Position numbers and translations under genes: made by a program
The notes under the pieces: model-generated
The model's input: the letters and a program-made list of their open reading frames with translations, nothing else
What the model was told of the DNA's origin: nothing
Database searches by the model: none
Origin: Symbiodinium natans
Taxonomy: Eukaryota > Sar > Dinophyceae > Suessiales > Symbiodiniaceae
Length of the DNA: 55,000 bases
Direction: 5' to 3'
NCBI GenBank assembly: GCA_905221605.1
Contig: CAJNDS010000135.1
Location: forward strand, 1-55,000
Shown here: piece by piece, positions 45,621 to 54,534 of the stretch
Layout of the letters: each line of letters opens with the position of its first letter
How positions within the stretch are numbered: position 1 is the stretch's first letter

Positions 45621-48148
45621 GATCTTCGCGCCTCTTCGGCACCTCAGTGTTTTGCCTCGTGGGCGCGGCTGTGACCCTTGGAGAGCATTACTGAGCCCCG
45701 AAAAGGGTTTAGGGTTTGGGGTTTAGGGTTTGGGGTTTGGGGTTTGGGCTTTGGGGTTTGGGGTTTAGGGTTCATATTAATTACCTTAGTAAGAATTATA
45801 GTAGTATGCGGGAGGTTTAGGGTTCATAGTACCTTAGGAGGAATTCTCGTAGAAGAGGGTACATGGCCTCAATTGTTAGGCTTCGTTGGGTCCCCAAGGA
45901 TATCGGCAACCGGCTTGAGTGCTTCCAGCGTCCTACATCTTAGTCATCCGAAGTACTTCAGCCAATGGCTCCTGCTCCTGATGTTGCTGCTCTCCACGGT
46001 GGACATGACGATCCTGATCCTTGGTGGCCCAGTGGTACCCTTTTCCCCTTTTTTTGGGATCAAGGTTCCCTTATAAAGAAATCCTAAACCCTAAGCCCTA
46101 CCCTAAACCCTAAGCCCTAAGCCCTAAACCCTAAACCCTAAACCCTAAACCCTAAACCCTAAACCCTAAACCCTAAACCCTAAACCCTAAACCCTAAACC
46201 CGAATTACAATATGGGCTACCAAGGATCCCGGTGGTCTACGACATCTGTGCGGAGCTGCGCTACGGGGCCGCCATGTCCGGTCTGGTTTTGGGTTCCTTG
46301 ATAGCCCAGTGGTACCCTTTGCCCTTTTGTTTGCATTCTGGGCTCCCGAAGAAAGTAGCCAACCCCCAAGAAGGGTGCCCCTAAACCCTAAACCCTAGAC
46401 CCTAAACCCTAAACCCTAAACCCTAAACCAGCTACCAAGGTTCCCATTTGGCTTTGCAGCCCGTGGGTCTCTTCCTGGGTCGCCTGGTGACCAGCCAGCC
46501 CTATGAGCGGCAGCGGCAGCTGGTACCTTGGGGACGAGATGAACCCGAAAAGGGTTTAGGGTTTAGGCTTTAGGGTTTAGGATTTAGGGTTTAGGGTTTA
46601 GGGTTTAGGGTTCAGGGTTTAGGGTTTAGGGTTTAGGGTTCATATTGCCTTGATAGGAATTCTAGTAGCAGAGGGTATATGACCCCAACTTTGGGGTTCA
46701 TTTGGTCCCCCAAGGTGATTGTCGGCGCCTGGGTGCTTGTGCTCCTTGGGTAGCAAAACGAATCCCTGGGTTTAGGGTTTAGGGTTTTGGGTTTAGGGTT
46801 TAGGGTTTAGTGTTTGGGTTTAGTGTCCGGGTTTAGGGCTTAGGGTTTAGGGGTTCGGGTTTAGGGTCCTTGGGAGCATGAAGGACACCCCTACCAAGGC
46901 ATACCTACCACATGCGTGTATAGGGAATTCATGTAATCCACACCAAGGCTGCTGACGTGGTCTGGTGTTGCGGCGCTCGAAATGAGCCACCGCTGGCAGG
47001 CTAGCACGGTGATGCTCCTGCTGTTGCATGGTAGCCCACTGGTACCCTGTTCACTTTTCTTTTAAGTTCCGGTTCCCTCATAAATCAGCCAACCCAAGAA
47101 AGGGTGCCCTTAAGATAGTATGGTGACTTGGCCACCAAGGTTGGCATCGCGCGCCCTTGGCGGCCTTTCTGTGACTTTTGTTTCTACCCCCCTGGAAGCC
47201 CTGGCCTTCCAGGGGGCCTCCATGCGCAATCGCGCCACGTTGTCGCTTTGCTACTTCCTCTCTTTGGGTGTGGGCATGTGTCTGGGCCCCCTGCTGTGTT
47301 CCACACTGCTTGAGATCTACAAGGCAAGTGACGCTTCCGTGAGTGGCCAGGGCGTCGTGAGTTTCGTGGGGACGCTCTGGTCGATCTACGCCCTTTTGCT
47401 GACCATGTTTCTCCCCAATCTTCCCGAAGGAGAAGAGAGCGTGTGGAGCCTTGAGGACCAGGAGGGAGGGGTGGAGGATGATCATTGGGATGGCGTCAGT
47501 GAGGCGCAACGCAAGTCCCTGGTCTGCGCGGTTGTGAGCTTCACAGCCGAGCGGGCCTTCACGAGCAGCGCCATCGAAGTAGCCACCGGCCTGATTCTGG
47601 AGACGCAGTATGGGTGGAAGGTGCAATCCATCGGCTTCGTGATGGGTGCAGTCTTCGCGGGTACGGTCGTGATGGGTTGCCTGGCCCTGTTCGTTCGAGG
47701 GCGGTGGGTGTCAGATCGCCATCTCATGATGATCTTGGCCGTTGCCAGTACCTTGGGGTCACTTTGCTTTGTTGATTGGGCAGGTGTTGGTGGTCCACAT
47801 TCGGCCTTTCTGCTCCTAGTCGCGGACGTCCTCAACTTTACCTGCATGTTCCAACTCTCCGGATTTATGGATGGTGTTGCCATGCAAGCCGCGGTCCCGA
47901 ATTCCCGCTGCAGCTTGCAAAACTACATCGTCTGGAAGAAGCTGGCGATCTTCATTCCGCGAGCCTTGGCGCCGCCTCTTGTGCGATGTGTGATCGGCGC
48001 CTTGGGGCGGAACGCCTACGCTGCGGCACAGATCGCCCTAACCCTCACCGCTGTGACCAGCGTGGGTTTCGTGGCCCCCTTTGCCAAAGGAGAGGAGCCT
48101 CCATCCAATCTTCCCTGGCAGCCGGAGAAGCTGCAGACGCCACAATGA
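45621..48148 (+). CDS. MFS-type transporter, copy B (3' exons)
   Basis: Exons 45621-45684, 45899-46015, 46225-46292, 46440-46522, 46715-46749, 46948-47022 and 47140-48148 join in one frame (482 codons and TGA, entering in phase 1). Membrane segments in order: RLFGTSVFCLVGAAVTLG, the [16 protein letters not shown] helix, [37 protein letters not shown], a helix ending [45 protein letters not shown]; an acidic loop (DQEGGVEDDHWD); then [74 protein letters not shown] and [17 protein letters not shown]. Twelve helices with a large central loop fit the major facilitator superfamily; the substrate is not predictable. Every intron ends AG before G; donors are GC, GA or GT. Tandem copy A lies about 8 kb upstream. 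Confidence 0.85.
45685..45898 (+). mobile_element. Family C introner shared by both copies
   Basis: GC-AG, phase 2. GCAT/GATA flanks; TTTAGGG/TTTGGGG expansion after the left arm (45702-45770) and a duplicated ACCTTAG(T/G)A(A/G)GAATT unit. Confidence 0.8.
46016..46224 (+). mobile_element. Family B introner, copy B only, GA-AG, nested CCCTAAA
   Basis: Perfect GATCC duplication. Left end TTGGTGGCCCAGTGGTACCC, right end GGGCTACCAAG. CCCTAAA tract at 46083-46202 in the loop. Copy A reads straight through ATCCTGATCCCGGTGG. The donor is GA. Confidence 0.93.
46293..46439 (+). mobile_element. Family B introner, copy B only, nested CCCTAAA
   Basis: Perfect GTTC duplication, GT-AG. CTTGATAGCCCAGTGGTACC to CCAGCTACCAAG; CCCTAAA tract 46379-46427. 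Copy A is uninterrupted (TTGGGTTCCCATTTGG). Confidence 0.94.
46523..46714 (+). mobile_element. Family C introner with TTTAGGG expansion
   Basis: GTAC then CTTGGGGACGAGATGAACCC, TTTAGGG tract 46556-46640, right end TTCATTTGGTCCCCCAAG, then GTGA. GT-AG. Copy A has an intron here but with unrelated content. Confidence 0.85.
46750..46947 (+). other. Transporter copy B intron with TTTAGGG content
   Basis: GT-AG, phase 2. Starts GTAGCAAAACGAATCCC (family C-like) then TTTAGGG variants; the right part (GCATACCTACCACATGCG) is not recognised. Confidence 0.75.
47023..47139 (+). mobile_element. Family B introner, copy B only
   Basis: Perfect GTTG duplication, GT-AG. CATGGTAGCCCACTGGTACC to GGTGACTTGGCCACCAAG, no telomere-like tract. 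Copy A reads CTGCTGTTGGCATCG. The cleanest case in the window. Confidence 0.95.
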
Positions 48149-48418
48149 TGGCCCCCGAGCCGGCGCCAAAATTGCTTTTCGGCTCCCATCCGAAGCCAGA
48201 GTGTACCGACAAACAACCCTAAACCCTAAAACTCCAATTTTTCAGAACTTGGAGTCCAGAGCTGCGCATTCTTGGTCATTTTTTTGTGGCCCGAAAGGCT
48301 TGAGCTCAAGAAGGGTCCCCCCGCAACCCCCTGCAGTTTAGGGTTCTTTGGAAAAGCATATAAGCTAGACCCCTAAACCCTAAACACCAAACCCCAAACC
48401 CCAAACCCCAAACCCTAA

Positions 48419-48504
48419 ACTCCTTGAAGACCGCGCCGGACTGGCGTTGCAAACCTACACCGACTGGGGTGCGCCGCTTGGCTTTGCAATCCTGAGCTTG
48501 TAGC
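48419..48504 (+). CDS. Candidate exon, unknown product
   Basis: Frame LLEDRAGLALQTYTDWGAPL then GFAILSL and TAG, between C/A-rich and TTTAGGG arrays. Could be a membrane-associated C terminus. Confidence 0.4.
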
Positions 48505-48507
48505 TTG

Positions 48508-48618
48508 GGGTTTAGGGTTTAGGGTTTAGGGTTTAGAGTTTAGGGTTTAGGGTTTAGGGTTTAGGGTTTTAGGGTTTAGGGTTTAGGGTTTAGGGTTTAG
48601 GGTTTAGGGTTTAGGGTT
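48508..48618. repeat. TTTAGGG array
   Basis: About 15 units with few variants, then a G run. Confidence 0.95.
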
Positions 48619-48700
48619 TGGGGGGGGGGGAGTTGATCTGAGTCACGAGCATCTTTGGCGGCCTATTGAACTGTAAGCCTTCTACTCATGAAGCCGTACT

Positions 48701-48810
48701 CTTGGTAGCCCAGTACCCTTTACCCTTTTTGGTTCTGGGTTTCTCTTATATAAAAGTAACCAACCAAAACAAGGGTGCCCTTGACATAAGGTGGTTGCTG
48801 GGCTACCAAG
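48701..48810. mobile_element. Family B element with perfect duplication
   Basis: CTTGGTAGCCCAGTACCC to GGTTGCTGGGCTACCAAG; TACT on both sides (48697-48700 and 48811-48814). This duplication starts with T, so it supplies no GT/GC/GA donor. Confidence 0.92.
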
Positions 48811-49083
48811 TACTAGAGCAAAGCATGGTGTGAAAGCCTCTAAGCCCCGAAAGCCTTCAACCTAAAGCCCTGAACCCTGAACCCGAAAACGCTAAACCCA
48901 CACCCCAACCTCCAAAGGCCTAAACCCTGAAACCCCAAACCCTAAACCCTAAAACCCTAAAACCTCAAACTCCTAAAGCCGTAAACCCTAAATCCCCAAA
49001 TCCTAAAACCCTAAATCCTAAAACCCTAAACCCTAAAGCCCCTAAAGGCCGAAATCCCTGAACCCTGGATCAGAACCCCCCCC

Positions 49084-49182
49084 CCTTGGGGAGATCAAAT
49101 GAACCCCCAAGACGGTTTCATGGTCACGTACCTTATTAGGATTTATAGGTAGCACAGGCAGTGTAGGGTATATGGCCCCAAG
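49084..49182. mobile_element. Family C element, right end overwritten by TTTAGGG
   Basis: CCCTTGGGGAGATCAAATGAAC and ACCTTATTAGGATTTATAGG are family C; after GGCCCCAAG the sequence becomes TTTAGGG. Confidence 0.7.
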
Positions 49183-49258
49183 GGTTTAGGGTTTGGGGTT
49201 TAGGGGTTTAGGGGTTTAGGGTTTAGGGTTTAGGGTTTAGGGTCTAAACCCTCCTCAG

Positions 49259-49340
49259 GAAGACTTTCGACGCAGAGCTGGCGGAAACCCGCCAGCTGGC
49301 TCGGGATCGCGGCTGCTGGCTCGGCGCCACGGCCGAAAGG
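49259..49340 (+). CDS. Coiled-coil exon
   Basis: CTCCTCAG acceptor; frame KTFDAELAETRQLARDRGCW then LGATAER to a GTTGGGG donor. Phase 2 in, 0 out. Confidence 0.55.
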
Positions 49341-49435
49341 GTTGGGGACTTCGGGCTTAGGCGGGTTTAGGGTTTAGGGTTTGGGGTTTAGGGTTTAGGG
49401 TTTGGGGTTTAGGGTTTAGGGTTTAGGGGTTTCGG

Positions 49436-49550
49436 GGTTTAGGGGTTTTGGGGGTTTAGGGTTTAGGGGTTTAGGGTTTAGGGGTTTAGGGGTTTAGGGG
49501 TTTAGGGGTTTAGGGGTTTAGGGGTTTAGGGGTTTAGGGGTTTAGGGCTT
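49436..49550. repeat. TTTAGGGG octamer array
   Basis: About 12 units of TTTAGGGG, the reverse-complement counterpart of the CCCCTAAA array at 24345-24455. Confidence 0.95.
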
Positions 49551-49958
49551 CGGGCTTCGGGCTGAAAGGGTAGTGACATGCTGCCTTAATATGGTCCCTT
49601 ATGCTTAAGGGGTTCTTGGGCCACATAGGGGGTCCCCATTTAAGGGCGCAGACCAAGGGACCATGTAACTACCGTAGGTTAGGGGGTTTCGGGCACATCA
49701 TGAGCGGTTGTTTAGGGCTTGTGGGGGTCAAACCCTGCCCCTTAACCAAGGCTTCCCGCACCCGAAGCCTGAATCGATGAGCTTAGGGTTTACAGGGTTT
49801 AGGGTTTGGAGTTTAGGGTTTGGGGTTTAGGGTTTGGATGTACATGTCTGAGAACAAGAATGAACGAATCAAGTCTAAGCTTATGAAGTTTGTCCGTTTT
49901 TTTGTTGCGCCGCCGTCAACAAATAGAATGTTCGATTCCCAAACCCCGAGCTGCTGGC

Positions 49959-50116
49959 TTTGGGTTGTTCCCCCTTGTACTCGCAGTCCTTAATAGGGAT
50001 GATTATCGGGGGTACCACAAACCCTAAACCCTAAATCCTAAACCCTAAACCCTAAACCCTAAACCCTAAACCCTAAACCCTATGCAGGACGGTTAGTCTA
50101 AGGGGGAACGTCCCAA
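49959..50116. mobile_element. Family A element (copy 7) with nested CCCTAAA tract
   Basis: TTTGGGTTGTTCCCCCTTGT to AAGGGGGAACGTCCCAAAG; ten CCCTAAA units (50019-50082) occupy the loop. Confidence 0.8.
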
Positions 50117-50568
50117 AGCTGCGCCTCCAACGGAGGCATGTACACCCCGGATGTCTGCTGCTCGAATGGCGGATGGGCGCTTTGCATCAGCCGCCCCTCT
50201 GCAAACCCTAAACCCTGAACCCTGAACCCTAAACCCTAGGCCCTAGACCCTGAACCCTGAACCCTAAACCCTAAACCCTAAACCCTAAACCTAAGCCCCA
50301 TCTTCCCCAATATCACCCCTAAGCGCCCAGCAAGTTGAAACAGGGCTGCTGGGGTTCCGGTAGAGCTTGGACCCTAAACCCTAAACCCTAAACCCTAAAC
50401 CTTAAACCCTAAACCCTAAACCCTAAACCCTAAACCCTAAACCCCAACCCCCAAAAACCGCAACCCAACCTTCCTAACCTTCCTAAACTTGAAACCTTCA
50501 GCCCTAAGTCCTCGACTCCCTAAGCCCTGAGCCCAACACCCCTTGCGCCCTGAGCTTCCTTAGGAAAT

Positions 50569-50705
50569 TGGAGGTTCAGGCTACTTAGTGGCCAATTTTC
50601 AGTGTAGTTCTACCCCGCTTCTAAGGCCCTTAAGTACGCTACTAGGGTTAGAATTGGGTTATAAGTACAGTTGCAATTGGTTAACGAGTAAGCTGAACCT
50701 CCAAG
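50569..50705. mobile_element. Family D element (copy 7)
   Basis: TTGGAGGTTCAGGCTACTTA to AGTAAGCTGAACCTCCAAG, with TTATAAGTACAGTTGCAATTGG, closest to copy 3 at 25662. Confidence 0.75.
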
Positions 50706-50814
50706 TGCCCTAAATAGTCCCTTAAAGGGTAGAATAGGTACTTAAAACCATCATTCCCTACCAAGAAACAGAATTAAACCCTAAACCCTAAACCCTAAAC
50801 TCCTAAACCTGCAA

Positions 50815-50903
50815 CCCAGTGCAGACGATGACTTCTCCTTGGACGACTGTTGCACCGGCTGGTGGACGTCCAAGGACACCCCAAGAGGTGAGACATTGAA
50901 AGG
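50815..50903 (+). CDS. Candidate exon, unknown product
   Basis: Frame ADDDFSLDDCCTGWWTSKDT then PRGETLK to GTTTAGGG, after a CCCTAAA tract. Acidic, Cys/Trp-containing. Confidence 0.45.
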
Positions 50904-51434
50904 TTTAGGGTTTATAGGGTTTAGGGTTTAGGGCTTAGGGCTTCGGGCTTCGGGTTTAGGGTTTAGGGTTTAGGGTTTAGGGTTTACTTCTTGGGGGGGG
51001 GGGGGGGGCTGAGGGTTTAGGGTTTAAATCGGGTTTAGGGTGCATCCGAATTAGCCCCCAAGAAGGGCAATTGGGCAATTCAGCTGAAAGGTAGGGCTGA
51101 AAGCTTTCCCAAGGCACAGCTCAGGTTTCAGGAGGGTTTAGGGTTTAGGGTTTAGGGTTTAGGGTTTAGGAGGGCTTAGGGGCTTTGAGGGTCACGGCCC
51201 TGAAGCCCAGCAGTCATCTCAAGCGAAGGCTGCAGGCCTCCACGCGCCCTTACCTCAGGGCGGTGTCGGGTTTTGGGGTTTTAGGGTTTCGGGACGGTTT
51301 TATGCGTAACCTCTCCAAGAAGCCTGGCAAAAGGGGCCTTCAATCGTCCCGTCCAGAAATTTGAAGCATCTGGCTACATGTGTTTGGCTATCTGTCTCAG
51401 GTTTCGTGTCTGGTGAAAAGCCCTAGCCCTAAAA

Positions 51435-51530
51435 CCCAAAACCCTAAACCCCTAAACCCTAAACCCTAAACCCTAAACCCTAAACCCTAAACCCTAAACC
51501 CTAAACCCTAAACCCTAAACCATAAACCCT
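51435..51530. repeat. CCCTAAA array
   Basis: About 13 units, near perfect. Confidence 0.95.
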
Positions 51531-51820
51531 CATCCTGGGAGTTGAAGGTCCATGGCTTTGAGGGCTTCAGCGTTCGACTGATGACTCTAGCGTTTCGGAT
51601 TAAGGGGGCTCTGGCTTCTGAAGTAGGGTTTAGGGTTTAGGGTTTCGAGTTTAGGGTTTAGGGTTTAGGGTTTAAGTAAACTGGGCTGCACCTACACGCA
51701 AGACATGAGACCCCTAAGGGTTTGGGATTCTAGCCTAAACCCTAAGCCCTGAGCCCTGAACCCTGAACCCTAAACCCTAAACCCAAAACCGCGTAAGCTC
51801 TGGTCCCCATTCCTGCCAGC

Positions 51821-51889
51821 ATGCACTCCATTGGCGATATGAGAGAGGACCCCGGCTTCATAGACCCCGTCCGTGACTGTTGCTCGCCT
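51821..51889 (+). CDS. Candidate exon, unknown product
   Basis: Frame SMHSIGDMREDPGFIDPVRD then CCSP up to GTTTAGC, after CCTGCCAG. Protein-like composition. Confidence 0.45.
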
Positions 51890-51899
51890 GTTTAGCATG

Positions 51900-52165
51900 C
51901 TCTCAGGTATGGGGGTTTCTGAAAATCAGGGAGTTTCTAAAAACTGGGGGGCTAGAAAGGGAGTTCAAGTATTTTGAGTAGCTAGTAGGTACTTTAGGAA
52001 GGTTCGGATGGAAACGCTTTTGCTGAGGTTGACCGGCCCATTTTGTGAGAGTCAATAGTACGTCAAGTCACTCTGCAATCCCAAAGCACCTTCAAAAACC
52101 ATCAACGAGTTCAGACATAAGCTCTGGACCGTACTTAAATTCAAACAGTACTTTGCCCAGCTGAG
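51900..52165. other. No gene seen
   Basis: Telomere-free mixed sequence; no clear inverted repeats or exon edges. Confidence 0.3.
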
Positions 52166-52237
52166 GCCTCGATACCTTCATGCGCGTGCTGGTGGAGGAG
52201 CCAAGCTCGCGCAACTGGGCCTCCGAACCCCTGCAAT
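52166..52237 (+). CDS. Candidate exon, unknown product
   Basis: After CAGCTGAG the frame LDTFMRVLVEEPSSRNWASE is open to a TGA at about 52237. It may be a C-terminal exon. Confidence 0.4.
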
Positions 52238-52439
52238 GATCCGAAACCCCCGACCCTCAACCCTCAAAGCCCAAACCCTAACCCCTGAACCCTAAATCCG
52301 AAACCCTGACCCGCCCCCTCCCCCACCCCCCGAAAACCCCTTCAACCCTAAACCCTAACACCCCTCTCCTAAACCCCCAACTCCCCAGACCCCAAATGTC
52401 GGACGGGGGGTTGTGGTGGCAACTTCCCCCTAGGAGCCA

Positions 52440-52720
52440 CCATACCCTTGAAAATTAGAATAGGGTTTAGGGTTTAGGGTTTAGGGTTTAGGGTTTAGGG
52501 TTTCGGGTTTAGGGTCCAGGGGCCTGAAGAACTAGAATAGGGTTTTGGGGGGGTCTGTAGCGACCATGGGGGACTTCTCTGAGTAATTATTGTAGTTATA
52601 AGTAGAGTTATAAGGGCCCTAAATTGGGTTATAAGGACCCTAAGTTAGGTTATAAGTCCCTTAACTACAGTTAGTATAGTAAGGGGGCCCCACCCTGTAT
52701 ATTATGCGCCCACAAGGCTT
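52440..52720. other. TTTAGGG array and D-like tandem units
   Basis: TTTAGGG array 52463-52513, then three TTATAAG(G/T)(G/A)CCCTAA-type units at about 52590-52680 that resemble the family D core repeated in tandem. No exon seen. Confidence 0.5.
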
Positions 52721-52876
52721 GCGGGCTTATAAGATTTTGGGTTGAGGCTTTAAGGTTTATAGGTTTTAGGGACTCAGCTAGGCCCTACGCACCCTAACCA
52801 ACCCACAAAACCCGAAAAACCCGGAGCCCTAAACAACCCACAAACCCTAAACACCCTAAACCCCAAGATTTCCGGA

Positions 52877-53033
52877 GGAAATCCCCACCACCCAAGGCTC
52901 CAAAAACCCTAAACCCTAAAACCCTAAAACCCTAAACCCTAAACCCTAAACCCTAAACCCTAAACCCTAAACCCTAAACCCTAAACCCTAAACCCTAGAC
53001 CCTAAACAGCAGCCCAAGGAAATCCCCACCACC
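52877..53033. repeat. CCCTAAA array between 16 bp direct repeats
   Basis: GGAAATCCCCACCACC occurs at 52877-52892 and 53018-53033 on either side of about 15 CCCTAAA units. Confidence 0.9.
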
Positions 53034-53104
53034 TCCATGGCTCTTTCTATGCGCGGCTGCTCGCGTCCTCTGGCCAATCGGACCTGAGCCTGGCCGAGGC
53101 GTGG
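53034..53104 (+). CDS. Candidate exon fragment
   Basis: Frame FYARLLASSGQSDLSLAEAW between the array and TTTGGGG/TTTAGGG units. The acceptor may lie in the duplicated 16-mer. Confidence 0.4.
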
Positions 53105-53164
53105 GGTTTGGGGTTTGGGGTTTGGGGTTTAGGGTTTAGGGTTTAGGGTTTGGGTTTAGGGTTT

Positions 53165-53440
53165 AGGGTTTAGGGTTTACGTAGTTTTTTTGTAATAAAC
53201 CGTTCAGTTTACTTTTCATGTCTTGCTAGATTATTCTTAATGTGTTTGCTCTACCTGTAGAGGCGGGAGTATTTTGTTTGCTTTTTTTTACATGTTCTTG
53301 CAATGTACTGTTATTCTTACTCGTATTCTTTTAATTGTTATTATTGGTCTCATGTTGTTTGCTTTAGTACTATTAGTACCATTTTGTGTGCTTTGTTGTT
53401 ATGTTGCTCGCCGTGCCACTCCCTTCAACCAAGCTGCAGG
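53165..53440. other. Telomere-free AT-rich spacer
   Basis: T-rich unique sequence with no gene, hairpin or heptamer, between TTTAGGG arrays. Confidence 0.4.
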
Positions 53441-53547
53441 TTTGTAGGTTAGGGTTTAGGGCTAAAGTTTAGGGTTTAGAGTTTAGGGCTTAGGGTTTAG
53501 GGTTTATTTTGGGGTTTTGGGTGTTGGGTTTAGTATGTTTTTTTGCA

Positions 53548-54037
53548 GATTCCTGCCAGAGGTGGGCGTGGATGAGGGCAGTTCAGACCCAATCTAAACT
53601 GTACTTATATGCCCGCTCAGACCGCTACGTAGGTTATAAGTAGACTTATATTGGGGCTTACAACCCTAAACCCTAAACCCTAAACCCTAAGAGCACTAAA
53701 TCCTAATTGGGGCTCACAAAAGTACCCGTGAACCTCCAAGAGGTGGGCTTGGATGAGGGCACTTATAACTCCATAAGCCCCCTAAGACATGAGTAGGCTT
53801 TTAAGGTAGTCTAAACACCCTAAACCCGAAACCCTAAACCCTAAACCCTACATCCTAAACCCTAAGAGCCCTAAACCCTAAACCCTAAATCCTAAACCCT
53901 AAACCCTACATAAGTACCTATGAACCTCCAAGAGGTGGGCGTGGATGAGGGCGCCTTCATGGAGGCCATGCTGCAGGAGCTGGCCTGGCTGGGCGTGTCC
54001 GTCAAGAAGTTCCCACCACCGGTGGTAGAAAGGAAAG
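53548..54037 (+). CDS. Candidate exon(s) interrupted by tandem family D introns
   Basis: FLPEVGVDEG (53550-53579) is followed by two family D-like segments (53581-53740 and 53762-53932), each followed by a copy of the exon edge AGGTGGGCGTGGATGAGGGC, then AFMEAMLQELAWLGVSVKKF and PPPVVERK to 54037. The joined frame is open and protein-like. Product not recognised. Confidence 0.5.
53581..53932 (+). mobile_element. Two tandem family D elements with CCCTAAA tracts
   Basis: Both end GTGAACCTCCAAG or TGAACCTCCAAG. The first carries GTAGGTTATAAGTAGACTTA and one CCCTAAA tract, the second a longer tract with an ATTGGGG-less core. They are separated by the 20 bp exon-edge copy at 53741-53760. Confidence 0.75.
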
Positions 54038-54220
54038 GTTCAGGGTTTAGGGTTTAGGGTTAAGGGTTTAGGGTTTAGGGTTTAGGGTTTAGGGTTTAGG
54101 GTTTGGGGTTCAGGGTTTGGGGTTCAAGGTTCAGGGTTCAGGGTTCAGGGTTCAGGATTCAGGGTTCATGGTCTAGGGTTTAGGGTTTAGGGTTTAGGGT
54201 TTAGGGGTGGTAGAAAGAAA
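54021..54220. repeat. TTTAGGG/TTCAGGG array between direct repeats
   Basis: GGTGGTAGAAAG(G)AAA occurs at 54021-54036 and 54206-54220 on either side of a TTTAGGG and TTCAGGG array. Confidence 0.85.
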
Positions 54221-54317
54221 GAGGGTTTAGGGTTTCGTGTTTTGGGTTTTGTGGGTCCATGTCAGGGTTCAGGGGTGCAGGGCTTCAGTTCATGTTAGAG
54301 CTTTACGACTATGTGCT

Positions 54318-54502
54318 TAAGAACCCCAAAAGAACAACAAACAATAAGCCCTAAACCCTAAACCCTAAACCCTAAACCCTGAACCCTGAACCCTGAACCC
54401 TGAACCCTGAACCCTAAACCCTAAACCCATCCCTATATTTACCCTTATAAGGAAGAATCTTTTCTTTTTATTTTTATTTTTTTTGGGGGGGGTCCTTAAG
54501 CA
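54318..54502. mobile_element. Family H element (copy 3) with nested CCCTAAA tract
   Basis: TGCTTAAGAACCCCAAAAGAAC, then CCCTAAA/CCCTGAA units (54349-54428), then CCTTATAAGGAAGAATC, a T run, G run and GGTCCTTAAGCA. Confidence 0.78.
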
Positions 54503-54534
54503 ATCAGTAGTTTAAGGGTCTGGGTTGGGAGGTT

